The notes under the pieces are model-generated. The model did no database searches. It was not told the DNA's origin and saw nothing but the letters and a program-made list of their open reading frames with translations. 64,000 nucleotides of DNA from positions 7,579,424-7,643,423 of the forward strand of contig JAJEKV010000053.1 of the NCBI GenBank assembly GCA_021234155.1, given 5' to 3'. This stretch comes from Isoetes taiwanensis. Lineage: Eukaryota > Streptophyta > Lycopodiopsida > Isoetales > Isoetaceae. The position numbers were made by a program, and so were the translations under genes. Below, piece by piece: positions 22,510 through 35,100 of this stretch (within the stretch, counting starts at the first letter, position 1; every line of letters begins with the position of its first letter).

Positions 22510-23230
22510 AATATAATTCTATTCAAACAAACTTAAGGCAACATGCTGCTAATACCTCTTCAAATGCAAGATGTTGAAGCTCTCTATCTTCAATAACAGA
22601 TTTCAGCCAATAAGAATCCTTACCTGCTGCTCGAAGCACTTCAAAATGACCTTTCCATAAACTCTCAAACTTGGCATTTGCATCATCTTCCCTTGCCTTG
22701 TTCCATTTAAGCACCAAGTCTCCACTTTTTAGAGTGCTTTGAAGCTTGTGAGAAGACTTGAAGCTACAATGTCTTTGGCTTTCTTGATAAGAATGGCGTT
22801 TTCAGCCTCAAACCTATGCTCCTCAGCTGCATTAATCTCACACATCTTTCCTTTAGTGCATCCTCCATTTCCAAATTAATCTTGTATGCCAATCTAAGGG
22901 AAGGTAACTCGAGCTCAATTGGGACAATAGACTCAATGCCATACACAGGGCTAAAGGGCGTGTACTTTGTAGATGACTTAATAGCCCATAGAGCATCATG
23001 AAGCTTGATATGTCAATCCCTTTTTGAGATACTAATGGTTTTCTTGAGGATTGACTTGAGTACCTTGTTGATTGACTCAACTTGATTATTTCATTGAGGA
23101 TAGAAGGTTGAGCTCTTAGTATGCTTGACTTTGAGAATAGATAGCAATGTGGATATGACTTTGTTCCTCTATCAGATATAAGCTTGAATGGGATGCCAAA
23201 GCTGAAGGGCTGCTGCAAACAGAGCAGAAA
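22510..23230 (-). mobile_element. Ty3/gypsy integrase remnant
   Basis: Read on the minus strand, pieces in three frames give the integrase core and its C-terminal part in order. FGIPFKLISDRGT (second catalytic Asp) is at about 23160-23200. QVESINKVLKSILKK (catalytic Glu) follows near 23040-23090, then VYGIESIVPIELELPS (about 22900-22946), and finally VLKWNKAREDD and FESLWKG near 22650-22717. Frameshifts and a stop in the QxNNQVE motif make it non-functional. It is probably the 3' part of the same element as the fragments at 25677 and 29411. Confidence 0.8.
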
Positions 23231-25676
23231 GGGAAAGTAGAAAGCAAGCAGAGGCCTTGTATGAGGCCAGCACTAAGAGATTGAGGGAATTCATGTATCC
23301 AGCTGGCGAATCCAGAGTTTAGGTTGTATTTGGTTGTCAGAGACCATTGAACGAGGTTGCAAAGCAAAGGAGGCTGGTTGCTAGGCTCAGGATGAGACGA
23401 AGACAGGGTAAGAGTCTATTGTGGATGAGAAGAATTCTCAAGCCTATGTACTGAGCCAAGCTGACTATACGCCTATGTGTCATGGCAACTTGGCACTCAA
23501 CCAAACCCATACACAAGATGTGAAGTGTAGTCTCGAGAACACTCACTTATGTGAGGGAGACGAGATCAACCCCCAGTCAATCAGCATAGAAGGATGTATT
23601 TCATTGGTCAGGCCTACACTTAACAAGGTAAGAAACATTAGAAGCCCCTTGAAGAGATGAAATCTTGCGAGCAGTCAACGACATCTTGTGCGCTCTTTGA
23701 GGATGGTGGACACACAAAGATATGATGGCGCTCTCTCTATAACTTGGAATAAAAAACCTTACCCTTGAACTCGGAGTTGAACTGATGCAGGAATGCAAGC
23801 AAACTGAAGCAGGCCGAAACGAGCTGCAAACTTCGAAAGGGATGCTAATTGAAGAAAAAATCTTCCCCTTTTAAAGCCCAAAATGGCATGATGGAGCCTC
23901 TGCCCAATTGTGCGAGGCACTCGAATCCATGATCCTCTCAAATTCTACGGAGAAGTGCTTTTGGGGTAGATTGATCGGCTTAGAGGAGAGGAATTTTTGG
24001 CAAAAACAGCCAAAGGGGCCAGAAATAGTAGCGAATGATGGCCCATGTACCAGCATTCAGTGGACCGTTGGGACATGATGACCATTTCGAGCTATGCGAT
24101 CGCGATATTTGTGCGAGGTCATTGGCCAAGGTACCACTGCGATGCCAGGCCATGAGGAGACGTGAGGCGGAACCTTGTGTGCGGGACTAGGGTTTCGTAT
24201 GTGGCGAGACGAGGTCTCTCAGCTAGCAAAGTCTGGAGCATAATTACACGAAACCTAGCAACCTAGTTAGCGAGAGGAGGGTTTTGGGGGGTGCGAAAGC
24301 ATGCTCCAGACATGGTGTAACAGGCCACATGTGTGGCGATGGGGGCACTTACACCCCCTGACTTTGGAGCCAAATAAGTTTTTTAACCCTAGATTTTTTA
24401 AGGACAATGTTTTAACAGGTATATGGCATATCTGATTACGTATCCAATAGCACCTTGATTGAACCAATTGGACCAATTTTTGACAATTTAACGTGTTCAC
24501 ACCTCTTAAGTGCGCGAAACATGGCAGCCCCACCCTAGAAGCATGAAGCCAAAAAACCGGTACTAAAAATTAGTTTATAACACTTATAATCACAAGCATT
24601 TAGAGAAGACAGAGATAAGATGGAGTTCCATGAGAATTGGCTCAACTTGAACACAAAATTTCGATCTATATTCACATCAAATCATCAGAGTGCACAGAAC
24701 CAAGTATTTCCTCCCATGAAGGCCATATATACAGCTAAGAAGATAAAAATAACATATCTACTAGATCATACATCCTGCACATGACTCCATGTGTTAGTAG
24801 CATGCATAATCATATCCAGTAGAGTAACCATAAAGCACGACTGACTGACTGCAAGGACACATATATGGAATCTACCACATGCACCATGGCATCTACCATG
24901 CAGATGGACCCCCCCATATCTAGACAGTAAAACATCTAGAACCCCGCATCGATGGATCCAATGAAGGGATAAAACTGCAAGCACCCTAGAACCAATAAGT
25001 GACTAGACTGTTGGTACATGCCTACTACTGTCCCATACCAGTGGCATGCACCACCTCACCAGCACCACATGTTCCATCTAAACAAGCCATGCTTGTCTAA
25101 TCAAATGCATGCGTAAAACTCCCTAAAAAAATTAGCACCCCTGTGCCAATTTAACTCTGTTTCAAGCTTTGAAGCAGAGTATTGAAGGCAACTCAATGCC
25201 ACTGGACTGTTGGCAAGTATATGGCAATGTCCCATACCATTATCCTATACCGCCTCACCAGCACACGAGTGTCTCTTAAACACAGCAAGCATAAGCCTGC
25301 TAGCACTACAGAGACCCTGGCCTGTGCAAAGGGCAACACCAATAATTGTCCATCCACAGAGTTACCGTACTAGCTTATCATACTGTAGCTAAGCACAATT
25401 CTGTTACACTAGGTTCAAAATAGAGAAAGAGAAAGTAAGAGAACGAAACTAGAGTCCAGTTGTGCAAGCCTACTCCTTCTCCAGTCCATTCACCCCCATG
25501 CCCAACATAAGGTGCATCATGAAATGCGCTCAATGAGTTCTTTCGCAAAATGTCCACAGGGGGGACATACGTCCCTTATGATACCAAATTCCATCTTGAA
25601 TATTCCAAGCATCAGGTAATTTGGATAGATATTGCATATTCAGAATATAGGCATCTAAGTCATATGCTTGCCTATT
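23231..25676. other. No recognisable gene; contains a ~200-bp tandem duplication
   Basis: No protein family is seen on either strand. Sequence at 25007-25100 (ACTGTTGG...GTCCCATACCA...CACCTCACCAGCAC) recurs diverged at 25206-25300, a 199-bp offset. The part at 23300-24300 is less AT-rich with no long ORF and may be LTR or untranslated material of the flanking Ty3 remnants. Confidence 0.4.
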
Positions 25677-25970
25677 CTATGATATCAAAGCAATTTCACA
25701 TGGAATCATTATATTCACTTCCCGAACCCTAGAAAGAGCACCAACAACAGGAGTCTTTTTTCGGAGAAGATGTTCAACATGAAAATGAAATTGAGAAAGG
25801 ACGTCCAACCACCTTGCTTGCCTTGGACTTACCTCAGCCTGGTTTTGCAGAAATTTTAGTGGTTTATGATCGATGTAAACCACAAACTCACATTTGTTGC
25901 GGAGATAATGTTTCCAGACTTTGAGTGCATGTATCATTGCCAGTAACTCTTGCTCAGTGTTATTTATGTA
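25677..25970 (-). mobile_element. Ty3/gypsy RNase H remnant
   Basis: The minus strand reads NNTEQELLAMIHALKVWKHY, then FVVYIDHKPLKFL and RQARWLDVLSQFHFHVEHL, then ALSRV. This is the RNase H domain that follows the reverse transcriptase in Ty3/gypsy polyproteins (the E-L-A and TDHxxL / R-x-ARW blocks). It is uninterrupted for about 85 codons, then runs into unrelated sequence at both ends. The reverse transcriptase itself is missing. Confidence 0.85.
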
Positions 25971-27582
25971 CGCGTATTTTACCTCTGGGTACGTATAATA
26001 CCTCCTGCATAGTACTATACATACTAGACCTTATAGTTGCTTTGTCAAATTTTCAATCCTTTTCTTTAATACCGTACTTAACGTATTGGTCCGAAAAATA
26101 TGTATAGTACGTATTTAACCCAAAAAAAAACCTCCAAATGCCTTAAATACAAAAAATGGTCGGAAAAAAAGGGGGAAAAAACAAAACCCTCATAACAATT
26201 TTCCCTCTCTCTCTGTTTTTTCCTCTTTCATTTACCCTAAACGATACAGGCTGCCGGAAATGCTCGAGACCATACTCTGATACTTGCAACAGCTAGCATT
26301 TGGTTTTTATAAAGGAGCTCGGTTATGGGAATATAGAGGAGTTCGGTTATACAGGAGTTCGACTTTTATAGCAAGAGGTCTGTAACAGGAGTTCGATTTT
26401 TAAGAAAGTGAAAGAAGAAGAGTTCGATTTATATAAGAAAAGGTCTGTAACACAAGGAGTTCAGGATTATATTCCCTTTTGTAAACAGCTTCAATTTTTT
26501 ACTGATAGAAATAGCTTCAGTTTTTTACTGATAGTTTCTAATTTGTTGCAGAAAAAAGGAGAGCTTTTATTATGTTTGTGCATGATATACACATTCCAGA
26601 GCCACTAAACAAACTAGTACTTCAAGAAGCGGTAAAATTCTTTCTCTTTTAATCTATAAATCTAAGAAAACAGATTTGTAATGCAGCTTGTTTGTAATTC
26701 AGGCACGGGTGCTTCCATTAACTAGAGGTAATATGAATTTACTTAACAGTGAATCATCATGCTTTAATACTTCACGCATCAACAAAGGAGTTTTCCCACA
26801 TTCAGCCTACATTGTTAGAAATGTTAGTGAATTTAGTATACTGAGCAAACATAGTAGAAAATATAGGAAGAGCATTACACAGGGCAAGTCGATAGGATAT
26901 GTATTTGTCAGGCTAGATGAATCATTAATTTTCAGAGAAGATTTGCTGTCGCCTAGTTAGTATTAATATTGCCCTAATCTAGAGAACTCGAATTGCTGGA
27001 TTCTGTAGAGGTTTGTATTCCAATAGACACATAATATATTAGTATTGTGGCTCAGATTCCGAAGGCAACTTGACCCACAAGTTAGAACCGTAATTAAATT
27101 GGGCCTAGGCTTGTTCCCAAAGGGCATCCAAAACTCCGACATTTCTCTACAAGCCAATTCTGATCTGCCACAGTACTCCCGTCAGGAACTTTAGTCTACT
27201 AAATACTAACAATTGTTGCAAGTATTCACTCCTGGATGTGCTGATGGATATTTGCCTAGCCCACACATAAGAGCATCATCTTCCAACCACTACAAAATTC
27301 AGGCCTGCAAACTCCTAAATCCCTCCCAATGTTTTGTCTTGCTTTCACTGGTAGCATTTTTTGCTTTTTTTTTGGATTCAGTAGTTCATCTCAATCAGAT
27401 TAAGCAATCAAACTATAGCTGATCCAGTTCGGGAGAGTGGTTTGTCTGAACCTTCTATGCCATCTCACTTACTGAAGGCTTTTTGCAACCAGTGACACGA
27501 TATGATGCCCACGTTGGATTTGATGGTGCTGAAGGTTGTATCCAAAAGGCTGGAATTCGACTGTCAAATAATATTATAAAAT
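25971..27582. other. AT-rich debris with a degenerate short tandem repeat
   Basis: Between about 26305 and 26470 the word GGAGTTCG(G/A)TTTTAT recurs imperfectly five or six times, and GGTCTGTAACA occurs twice. Small ORFs at 26408-26960 have no identifiable content. No gene is supported. Confidence 0.4.
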
Positions 27583-27891
27583 GTGCAAAATAAGAAGGCA
27601 AACATTGATGCCTTGATTGCCTTGTTGACAAAGTATATTTATAAAGAAGCATGCTTGGAAGGCAAATTTCTTCATGCTTACATTTTAAGAGCTAGATTTC
27701 AGCATGTTACCATTATATTCAACCTGCTTGTTATGGCAGCATATGTCCAAAATGGACATAACATGGATGTGCTTAGCATTTTTGAGCATATTAACATGCA
27801 TGGTAAATCTGGGAACTTAGTTTTTGCGCACACAATATTCAATAAAATCTCTCATCCTAGAGTTGTGACATGGATTTCTATGATTTGCTGA
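27583..27891 (+). pseudogene. PPR gene fragment
   Basis: A 102-codon frame contains the PPR-like strings EGKFLHAYILRARFQHV and GNLVFAHTIFNKISHPRVV (the latter at about 27813-27870) followed by TWISMI. These match the plant organelle-RNA-binding repeats in which the second motif normally precedes a W-x-S/A-M-I block. The middle part (YVQNGHNMDVLSIFEHI) is displaced, as after a deletion. There is no start, E domain or transit peptide. Confidence 0.6.
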
Positions 27892-28384
27892 AAATAAGGT
27901 TCCAATAAGGTTATGTACAGATGGAAATACAACTGATAATTCAGCTGAAAATACAGTTGATACAGCTAAAAATTATTGTCTTAATTATTTTAATTATTGT
28001 CTTAAGGAACAAGGTTGGGCCATGGTATTGTTTGCTCTTTCCGAGGATTTAATCTATAAATTAAAAAAAAAACAGACTTGTAATGCAGCTTTCTCATTAT
28101 TTTTCACTTATTTTGTCTTACTCGTTTATCTACTAACTTGTGTTATTTCTTTCCATGTGGCTAAATGCAGCCAGCATGTATTTGATCGAAGAGAATGCCG
28201 GCATTTCTTTGATTGAAGAAAATGCCATGTGAAGAATATTGGGATCCAAATTTTTAAGCCGATTTTGTGTAAGCGTGAATTCTAATGCTGTTTAAGCATG
28301 CATTTTAAGTCTGATTTTACAAGTTTATGTTTTTCAAAAGTCTGATTTTTCCTTCAATATTCAGTTTTGATCGAGTAGAGAACA

Positions 28385-29410
28385 ATGCCACCTGTGGGAG
28401 CAAATATTGGGATGTTTGTACCAAAAATGTTACAAAGAATGTCTCTGGAAATAGGAGTAATGATTGCGCATCTTATTGGAAAACCTAGCAAGGGAGTAAA
28501 AAAATGCCCCAGTGTGCCCGATGATATGTTAAAAGAGCTTACTAATTTGTATGGTGACTCTAGAAGCCAAGGAATTGGTGAAGATGAAGATATGATAGCA
28601 GAAGTTGACTCTTTTAGCATGCCTCATCCATGTATGTGCAAAATAGACTTTATAATAGGTAATTTGATTACTAGATTTTGAATTGTAGTTGCTGATTTTC
28701 TGCTGCACCTTCTCGCTTGTAGGTGTATCCACCTCTGGTTCATCTCCTCTAATTGACGAGAGTCAAGGTGCCTCCTTTGTGGGTGCTAGTACTCGCCCTT
28801 CACATTCATCTCCAGTTGTCAAGAAACAACAAACATTACACAAGGGTAATGTGTTGCAAATGTAAAGGAAGCAACATGCAAATGTTATGGAAATGAGATG
28901 TATCATTGAAGCTAATTTATCTTTTAATCTATTGAAAACGCCATGTTGGAGGAACATGCTAGAGTCTTTCTCTATGATTAGTGAGAAACATGGTGGAGTC
29001 ACGTATAATCACATGAGAACCAAAGGTTTGAAAAGTGAGGTTACATCTTTGCAGGGAAAGCTAGGGAAGATAAAAGTTTTATGGCCCAAGTATGGTTGCT
29101 CTATATTAACTGATGGATGGGTTGATGTTTCTCATAGGCAGCTTGTTAATATTCTAGTATCATCTTGTTATGGCACAATGTTTCTCAAGTCTATTGATTG
29201 CAGCCATGCTGACACGATGCCAACAGTTGATAGCTCTTGGTTAGCCGAGAGAATCTCTGAAGCAATCAAAGAGGTTGGTAAGGAAAATGTGGTGCAAGTA
29301 ATTTATGATAACGCATCTAGTTGTGTTCGTATGGGGTCTTTGCTAGAGGAAGAGTTCCCTAACCTTGTTTGAAGTCCATGTGCATCACATTCTTTGGATC
29401 TTCTTTTGGA
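28385..29410 (+). pseudogene. hAT-family transposase (DUF659 type), decayed
   Basis: Exon 1 (28385-28660) reads AHLIGKPSKGVKKCPSVPDD, the segment following the BED zinc finger in plant hAT proteins. After a possible intron (donor near 28661, acceptor TGTAG near 28722) a second coding block runs to about 29410. It contains NLLKTPCWRNMLESFS, CSILTDGWVDVSHRQLVN (catalytic-domain TDGW), VVQVIYDNASSC (catalytic D-N-A) and SPCASHSLDLLLEDIG. A TAA at about 28863 interrupts the block and a TGA replaces the expected Trp just before SPCASH. The C-terminal hAT dimerisation domain is absent because the sequence stops against the Ty3 remnant. Confidence 0.82.
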
Positions 29411-30540
29411 GGACATTGGTGAGTTGCCTTCAGGCACTTCCTCTGGGAACACATCCTGAAATCCTACACCTCCTTCTGGTCTTTTGAATTCTCTATTGCC
29501 TCACTATCAACTCTCATGTGACCGCAATCAAAAGCAAAATAACATTCATCTATAGATAGAAGAAAACTTTGATTGGAATGTTTATGTACCAGTTTCTTGA
29601 TTTGAAGCGACAATACGATCTTGGAAGCTCCAACCAAAGGACTCGCTTGTAAATAGATCTCATGTGCATCATGCTTCAGCATCGCCTGATGAGTCTTCCA
29701 ATCTAGTGCAGTATGCTTAACCCACTGCAGCCATGTTATCCCTAGCACCACATCATAACGACCAATATCCAACGGGTCAAAATCAAACTTTTTTCTAGTA
29801 ACCTTGAATGCTCAAGGGCACCCCAACAACTTTATGATCCTCCACCTGAGAATCGTTCACAAAAGGACCGTCCACTTCCTATCGGTTGGTCTACGCGCAA
29901 GGCATTTGCAGTTCTTCCACCAGCTTAGAAGAGACAAACATATCCAACGGGCCACAATCCAACAATACAATTAGATTTCGGTACATGATCCTGCCCAAGA
30001 ACCTAATAACATGTCCAACAAACATATCCATGATGTCCTTGCTTGCGGGCTTCTCTAGCACGTAAAGCTCTTCCATGGCCATGGCCAAAACTGCCTTACA
30101 CTCGAGTTCCTCATCATCCTTTTCAAGCACACTTGCTTTCTTGTTATATGGGTGAGAGCATTTATGACTAATGTGCCCAGGCTCTCCACATCTATAGCAG
30201 GTAATCCCCTTGCTAGAACCACTAAACTTAGAGTCTGCCTTACGCTTTCTGGACTCTCCACATGCAGACTTAGGCTTAGACTGTTTAGACTTCATTTTTT
30301 GAAAAACCTAGATTTCTTCTTTGAGAACTTCCAAGGTGTTCTCTTAAAGGACTCATCCTCTTCCCCAAGCTGACGAGCCAACATAGTTGCTTTCTCAAAA
30401 TCCTCAGACTTCAACCCGATTATCTACTTTTTAAGAGCAGCACTGAATAGACCACCTAAAAAGAAGTCAACCTATCGTGCCTCAGACAAATCTCTAACCC
30501 TGTGGATGTAAGCACTATCAATAAATTTGAAGCTAGTTCA
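29411..30540 (-). mobile_element. Ty3/gypsy gag-protease remnant
   Basis: In minus-strand order there is a gag C-terminal part (DFFLGGLFSAALKK, KSEDFEKATMLARQL, about 30480-30330). A CCHC zinc knuckle, CYRCGEPGHISHKC, is at about 30165-30206. An aspartic-protease-like stretch, NLIVLLDCGPLDMFVSSKLV, follows (about 29930-29985; the usual active-site D-S/T-G is altered to DCG). Then comes DIGRYDVVLGITWLQWV (about 29720-29770). A frame change leads to FQDVFPEEVPEG at about 29420-29460, the N-terminal edge of reverse transcriptase. Several stops and shifts break the gag part. The rest of RT is cut off by the hAT remnant. Confidence 0.85.
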
Positions 30541-31422
30541 CATACTCTAAATTACTAGAATAGTGCAAATTTAAAGACAAATAACAACTGTCAGCTGAAA
30601 GATCACACTAATTACATTAACTATGCACCATAGAAAGGTGCTCTTTTGGAAAGTAAGTGTGTTTCTTTCTTCAATATAGATAGATTGATGGATGGATGGA
30701 TGGATGGATGCTTTTAACGCCATGGAGACCACAATGGGCAATGGGCTAGTACATGAGAGATCAAACTAGGGAACCTCTTCCCCAGCGTTTCCCCTTCCAA
30801 AACTCAAGTCTAGGTTGGGCAAGAACGGAACGAAGGAAAAGTAGAAGCAGAGCCCTTTGTTGTGCAGGCTTGAAGTAACAAGAGCAGATTCAATTGCTTT
30901 GCCCGCCCTGTGCAGATTCAGTTGCTCGCCTCAGTTGTTCTACTCCTCACCCGGCGTAGATTCACATTTGGATCAATATTAAATTCTTATCTATGGCATG
31001 ATCCATCCATCCATCCATCCATCTGAAATATGAAAAGGAAATGAAGATATCTGGCAAACCTTCTATCAAACCCTTATTCCCATACTGCAGTCCAATGCAA
31101 GATGGCAAAAATACATCAAAATGGCAGAAATACATAAAAAATGACATAATGTTAACTTTGCACTTCATTTGCTTCTGCAAATGTGATCAATACTCGCATG
31201 CCGCTATAGTATTGTTATTGCTTATTCACAAGATTAGACGAAATGGCTATCACAACAAGCTTAATGGAACTTTTGAAACTCGGTCTTATACCTGCCAGTA
31301 CTTAGAGTCTTGGACGATGATAGCCATGACCTTGGCCGCATGAGCTGGAAGTCTGACTATCAGAGACTTCATCCTCTGTAGAAAAATGGCCACCGTCAGG
31401 GTTACTGTATTGTTAGATAGAT
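30541..31422. repeat. Non-coding DNA bracketed by inverted (GGAT)n / (ATCC)n microsatellites
   Basis: (GATG)n lies at 30687-30710 and its complement (ATCC)n at 31001-31023, about 290 bp apart, so the segment could fold back. The DNA between shows no gene. A plus ORF at 31041-31343 has no recognisable content. Confidence 0.45.
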
Positions 31423-31795
31423 GGCCCAAATCATTACATAAACCATTACATCCAACATTTTAAATTTATACTCCCCTAAAACCCCATTTATTTTGGGTGC
31501 ATATGCGGGTTGACTCCCGGCATCGAGAGCTGTTGGATGGGCATATTTGCAACTTATTCCTCGATCTAGGCCATAGATAGCATTCCTCATTTGTGGGGTA
31601 TACTCTTTCATGTTTGGATGTACTATATATTGAGGCTTGCAAAATACTATAAGATTTCAGGTAATGTTTGAGGGATTACAAAAAGGGCTCTCGCTGCCTT
31701 ACGTCTCCTTCATGTGAATATGCACCCAAACCAAGGGGGGTTTTAGGGGGAATTTAATTTTAAAGTGTTGGATGTAATGGTTTGTGCTACCACCA
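31423..31795. mobile_element. Fold-back element, copy 3 (diverged)
   Basis: The outer ends CATTACATAAACCATTACATCC (left) and GGATGTAATGGTTTGTGCTACCA (right) are inverted matches. Inside are the family markers GGGTGCATATGCGGGTTGACTC, GAGAGCTGTTGGATGGGCATAT, GTGGGGTATACT and GTGAATATGCACCCAAACCAAG. It is more diverged than the other copies and keeps both ends, so it gives the best view of the element's true termini. Confidence 0.65.
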
Positions 31796-32159
31796 GTTTG
31801 AGAAGAACATATTACTATGACTAATGATGATGATATGGAATGTTATTGAGCTATCAATGAAGTATGGAACAATATAAGAAGATGAGCAATAACTCATTTC
31901 ATAGGAGAATAATGCAAAGGAGTCTTGACACACTTTCATCAGTTAAATTAACCAAGGAGATGCCCTCTTCAATAAGAACAAAAGACTTTTTTGCTAGAAT
32001 ACAGAGCCATGTTTTTCACATATATTCAATGCATCAAGATTTAAAGAGGAAAATGTTGAAAAATGTACAAGTCCTAGGAAGATATGATAGGGATATTTCC
32101 ATTGAAGCTAAACAAGCCTTGGGAGAACCTGCTACCTACAAGTAACAATTTTAGGCACG

Positions 32160-35100
32160 TTGTAGATTGCAAGTCATTCAAGAGACACAAGATAGGTGGG
32201 AAATGATGAATGAGGGATGGTAGCAAGTCAGTTTAAAGAAGATGGCATGAAATAAGCATGCCCATGTCACATCGCGCTCTTCTGAAGGCACACATGGAAG
32301 GGTTGAGCAGAGTGAAGGCTCTACCTTACCATCTGCGGGTCAGCATACGGAGGGAGCTGATCTAGTATGCTCTTCAGCAGAACGGAGGCTCTCCTTCGCC
32401 AGATATTTTACACAATGGAAGGGTGGAACAGAGCGGAGGCTTCCCCTTACCAATTTCCAAAACACAATGGGCAGATCTCCCACTTGATGATGCTACTGAG
32501 ATGGATGTAGAACATCATCATACATCTTGATGAACATACTATCTTCGAACGTGAGGGGAGTAGCTTCTTCCCCATGTAAAAGGAGCAGGCTATCTAATTA
32601 TCTGTCTAAGTTTCCGATGGATTTTTGCTGTCTTCAAGAGCACAAGTGCTGTAAAGGTGGGGTGCAGAAGCTGGCTGCAATTGTGGGTCCTAATTACAAT
32701 ATCTTGGTTGCGGCTTCTAACTCAGCTAAGACTGGAGTTCTCACTGCTTGGAAACATTTTCTTAATGTTAATTACTTTTACTCAAGTGGACAGATTTGGA
32801 CGGTGGATAATAGTCAAATGGATGGATAAGGGGCAAGAGTGGGGGATTGTGAATCTGTATGCACCTAATCAGCCACGTCAGCGAGGCTCTCTGTGGGCCA
32901 CTTTACGGACTAAGATTATACAGCTCAGTCATATTGTAGCATGGCTACTAGTTGGTGATTTTAATATGGCTGAGTTTGAAGCGGATAGGTGTGGTAGAGG
33001 TACACAGGTTGTTCAGGGATTTGAATGTGAGCAGTGGAGGCAGCTTGTGCTGGACTGCAGAATGGTAGAGGTTGATGGAGACCAGTCTTTTACGTAGTGT
33101 AATGGATGGATTGGACCAGGTAGAGCTTATGCTCGGCACGATTATGGGTATTATAATATAATAGCTGCTGGCTTACTGGGTAACTTGCAAAGGACAAATA
33201 TGTTGGATAGTTCCATTCGGTTACAGCGCCAGTGCATGACGAGCTACAAGAACCTATTTCAAGCTTAACACTCGATATTTGTCAGACCCTGAGTTTACTG
33301 ATGGTTGCAGGCATGCATGGTCCTCTACATTTTCTCGTCGTCTAGGTATTCTGGGGTTGTTGACGCTTTGGCAGTAGTTAAATCCTTTGCTAAGCAGTGG
33401 GTATGTAGGAAGGCTCAGGCAACTAGAGGCTGACTACTAGCTTTGTATATGGAGCTTCAAATTTGTCGTTCACAAGCCCGTTCATCAGGTATTCGAGAGA
33501 AAGAGTTATTGGCAGAAATAAGAAGCATTGAGTCTATACAGGCAACTCAAGCTCGCATTAAGGCCAGTTTGGATTGGTTTAAATTGTGAGATAGGTGCTC
33601 TCACTTCTTCTTTAGGGAGGCAAGGGGAAGACATGTGTCAAGCTCCATATCTTTGCTACTTCTATATGATGGTTCTGAAATTTCTGATGCTGCACAGTTG
33701 AAGCAGTTTCTTTTTGACCATTTTTCTGCTTTTTTTGCTGATCAATCTCTGTCCTACCAAGAGGACATGCAGGAGGCAGTTTTATCTAAGATCCATCCCA
33801 TTATTTTTCCACAGCAGCGTGTTCAATTGGAACAAGTATTATTGTCGATGACTTGCATTCAGTTGTAGACTCTATAAAGAAGAATAAGTGCCCAGGCTTG
33901 GATGGTTTTTCTGCAGAGTTTTTTCAAGCTTATTGGAATTGGCTTGGTGACGATGTCTTCAATGCTTTCTCTGAGTTTCACCGGTTCAGGAGCTCAGATA
34001 AGATCATCAACACTGGTTGCATTTCCCGTATTTCTAAGTGCAAAGAGCCTAAAACCATCTCGGATTGGCGCCCTATAACTTTTGCTATCTACGGTGTATA
34101 AGATCTTTGCTAAGGTCTTGGCAGAGAAAGTGAGGGATATCTTGGCAAAATCTATCTCCTTCACACAATCAGGTTTTTGACCTAAGCACTGTATTCTTGA
34201 TAATATAGCCGCAGCTTATGAGGGGATGTATTGGGCATGCCTAAAGGGTCAGCACATTGTATATCTCAAATTGGATTTTGCTAAAGCCTATGACAGTATA
34301 GATTGGAATTTCCTACAAAAATGCCTTCTGGCATTGGCATTTGAGAGTTGTTCACCAGAGATCTTATGAAGCTCCATCTTTCTGCTCGGTCTACTGTGCT
34401 TTTTAGGGAGAATCGTCGGCTATGTTTCCTGTTGGTAGAGAAGTTCGACAAGGATGCCCCCTTGCCCTGTTATTGTTGACTATTGTGGCAGAGGTATTGT
34501 CACAGCTGTTCTTTTCGGCTACTCAAGATAGCGTAATTTAAGGATTGACCATGGAGGATGGTTCTCAAGAAGTGTGTAATCAGTATGCCGATGATACATT
34601 TCTCTTTCTAGTGTTGAGGATGACAATCTTCAGAATGCTAAGCTTTTGCTGGTTATCCCTGGCATCAGGGGTTCTTGTTGGGTGGCTAAAGTGCTCTGCT
34701 CTATAGACCTTGGATGTGGATGTTCCTCCCTGTGTTTACAAGTATCTGCGGAAAGTGCTTCCTCAAGGGAAGGCCACTAAACTCTTGGGCATTGGGATGT
34801 TATAATGGAAGGTCTGCGTAAGTATCTTTTTTGGTGGAATACAGCTAAGCTTTCTCTGGCAGGGAGGATAGTAGTTGCTAAGCAGGTTCTCGGCAGCTCT
34901 CATGTGTATATGGCATCTGCTGTGCTTGCCTCACAAACAAAGTTTCAAGAGGTTGTCGCAATTGTCTGTAACTTCATTTGGGCAGGTACTGAGACATGTG
35001 TAGTTGTGAAGGTCGCTTGGTCCACATGTATCAAACTAAAATTTGCTGGAGGTCTAGGTATGATTGACTTTCATTTACAGAGTAAAATTATGATATCTAA

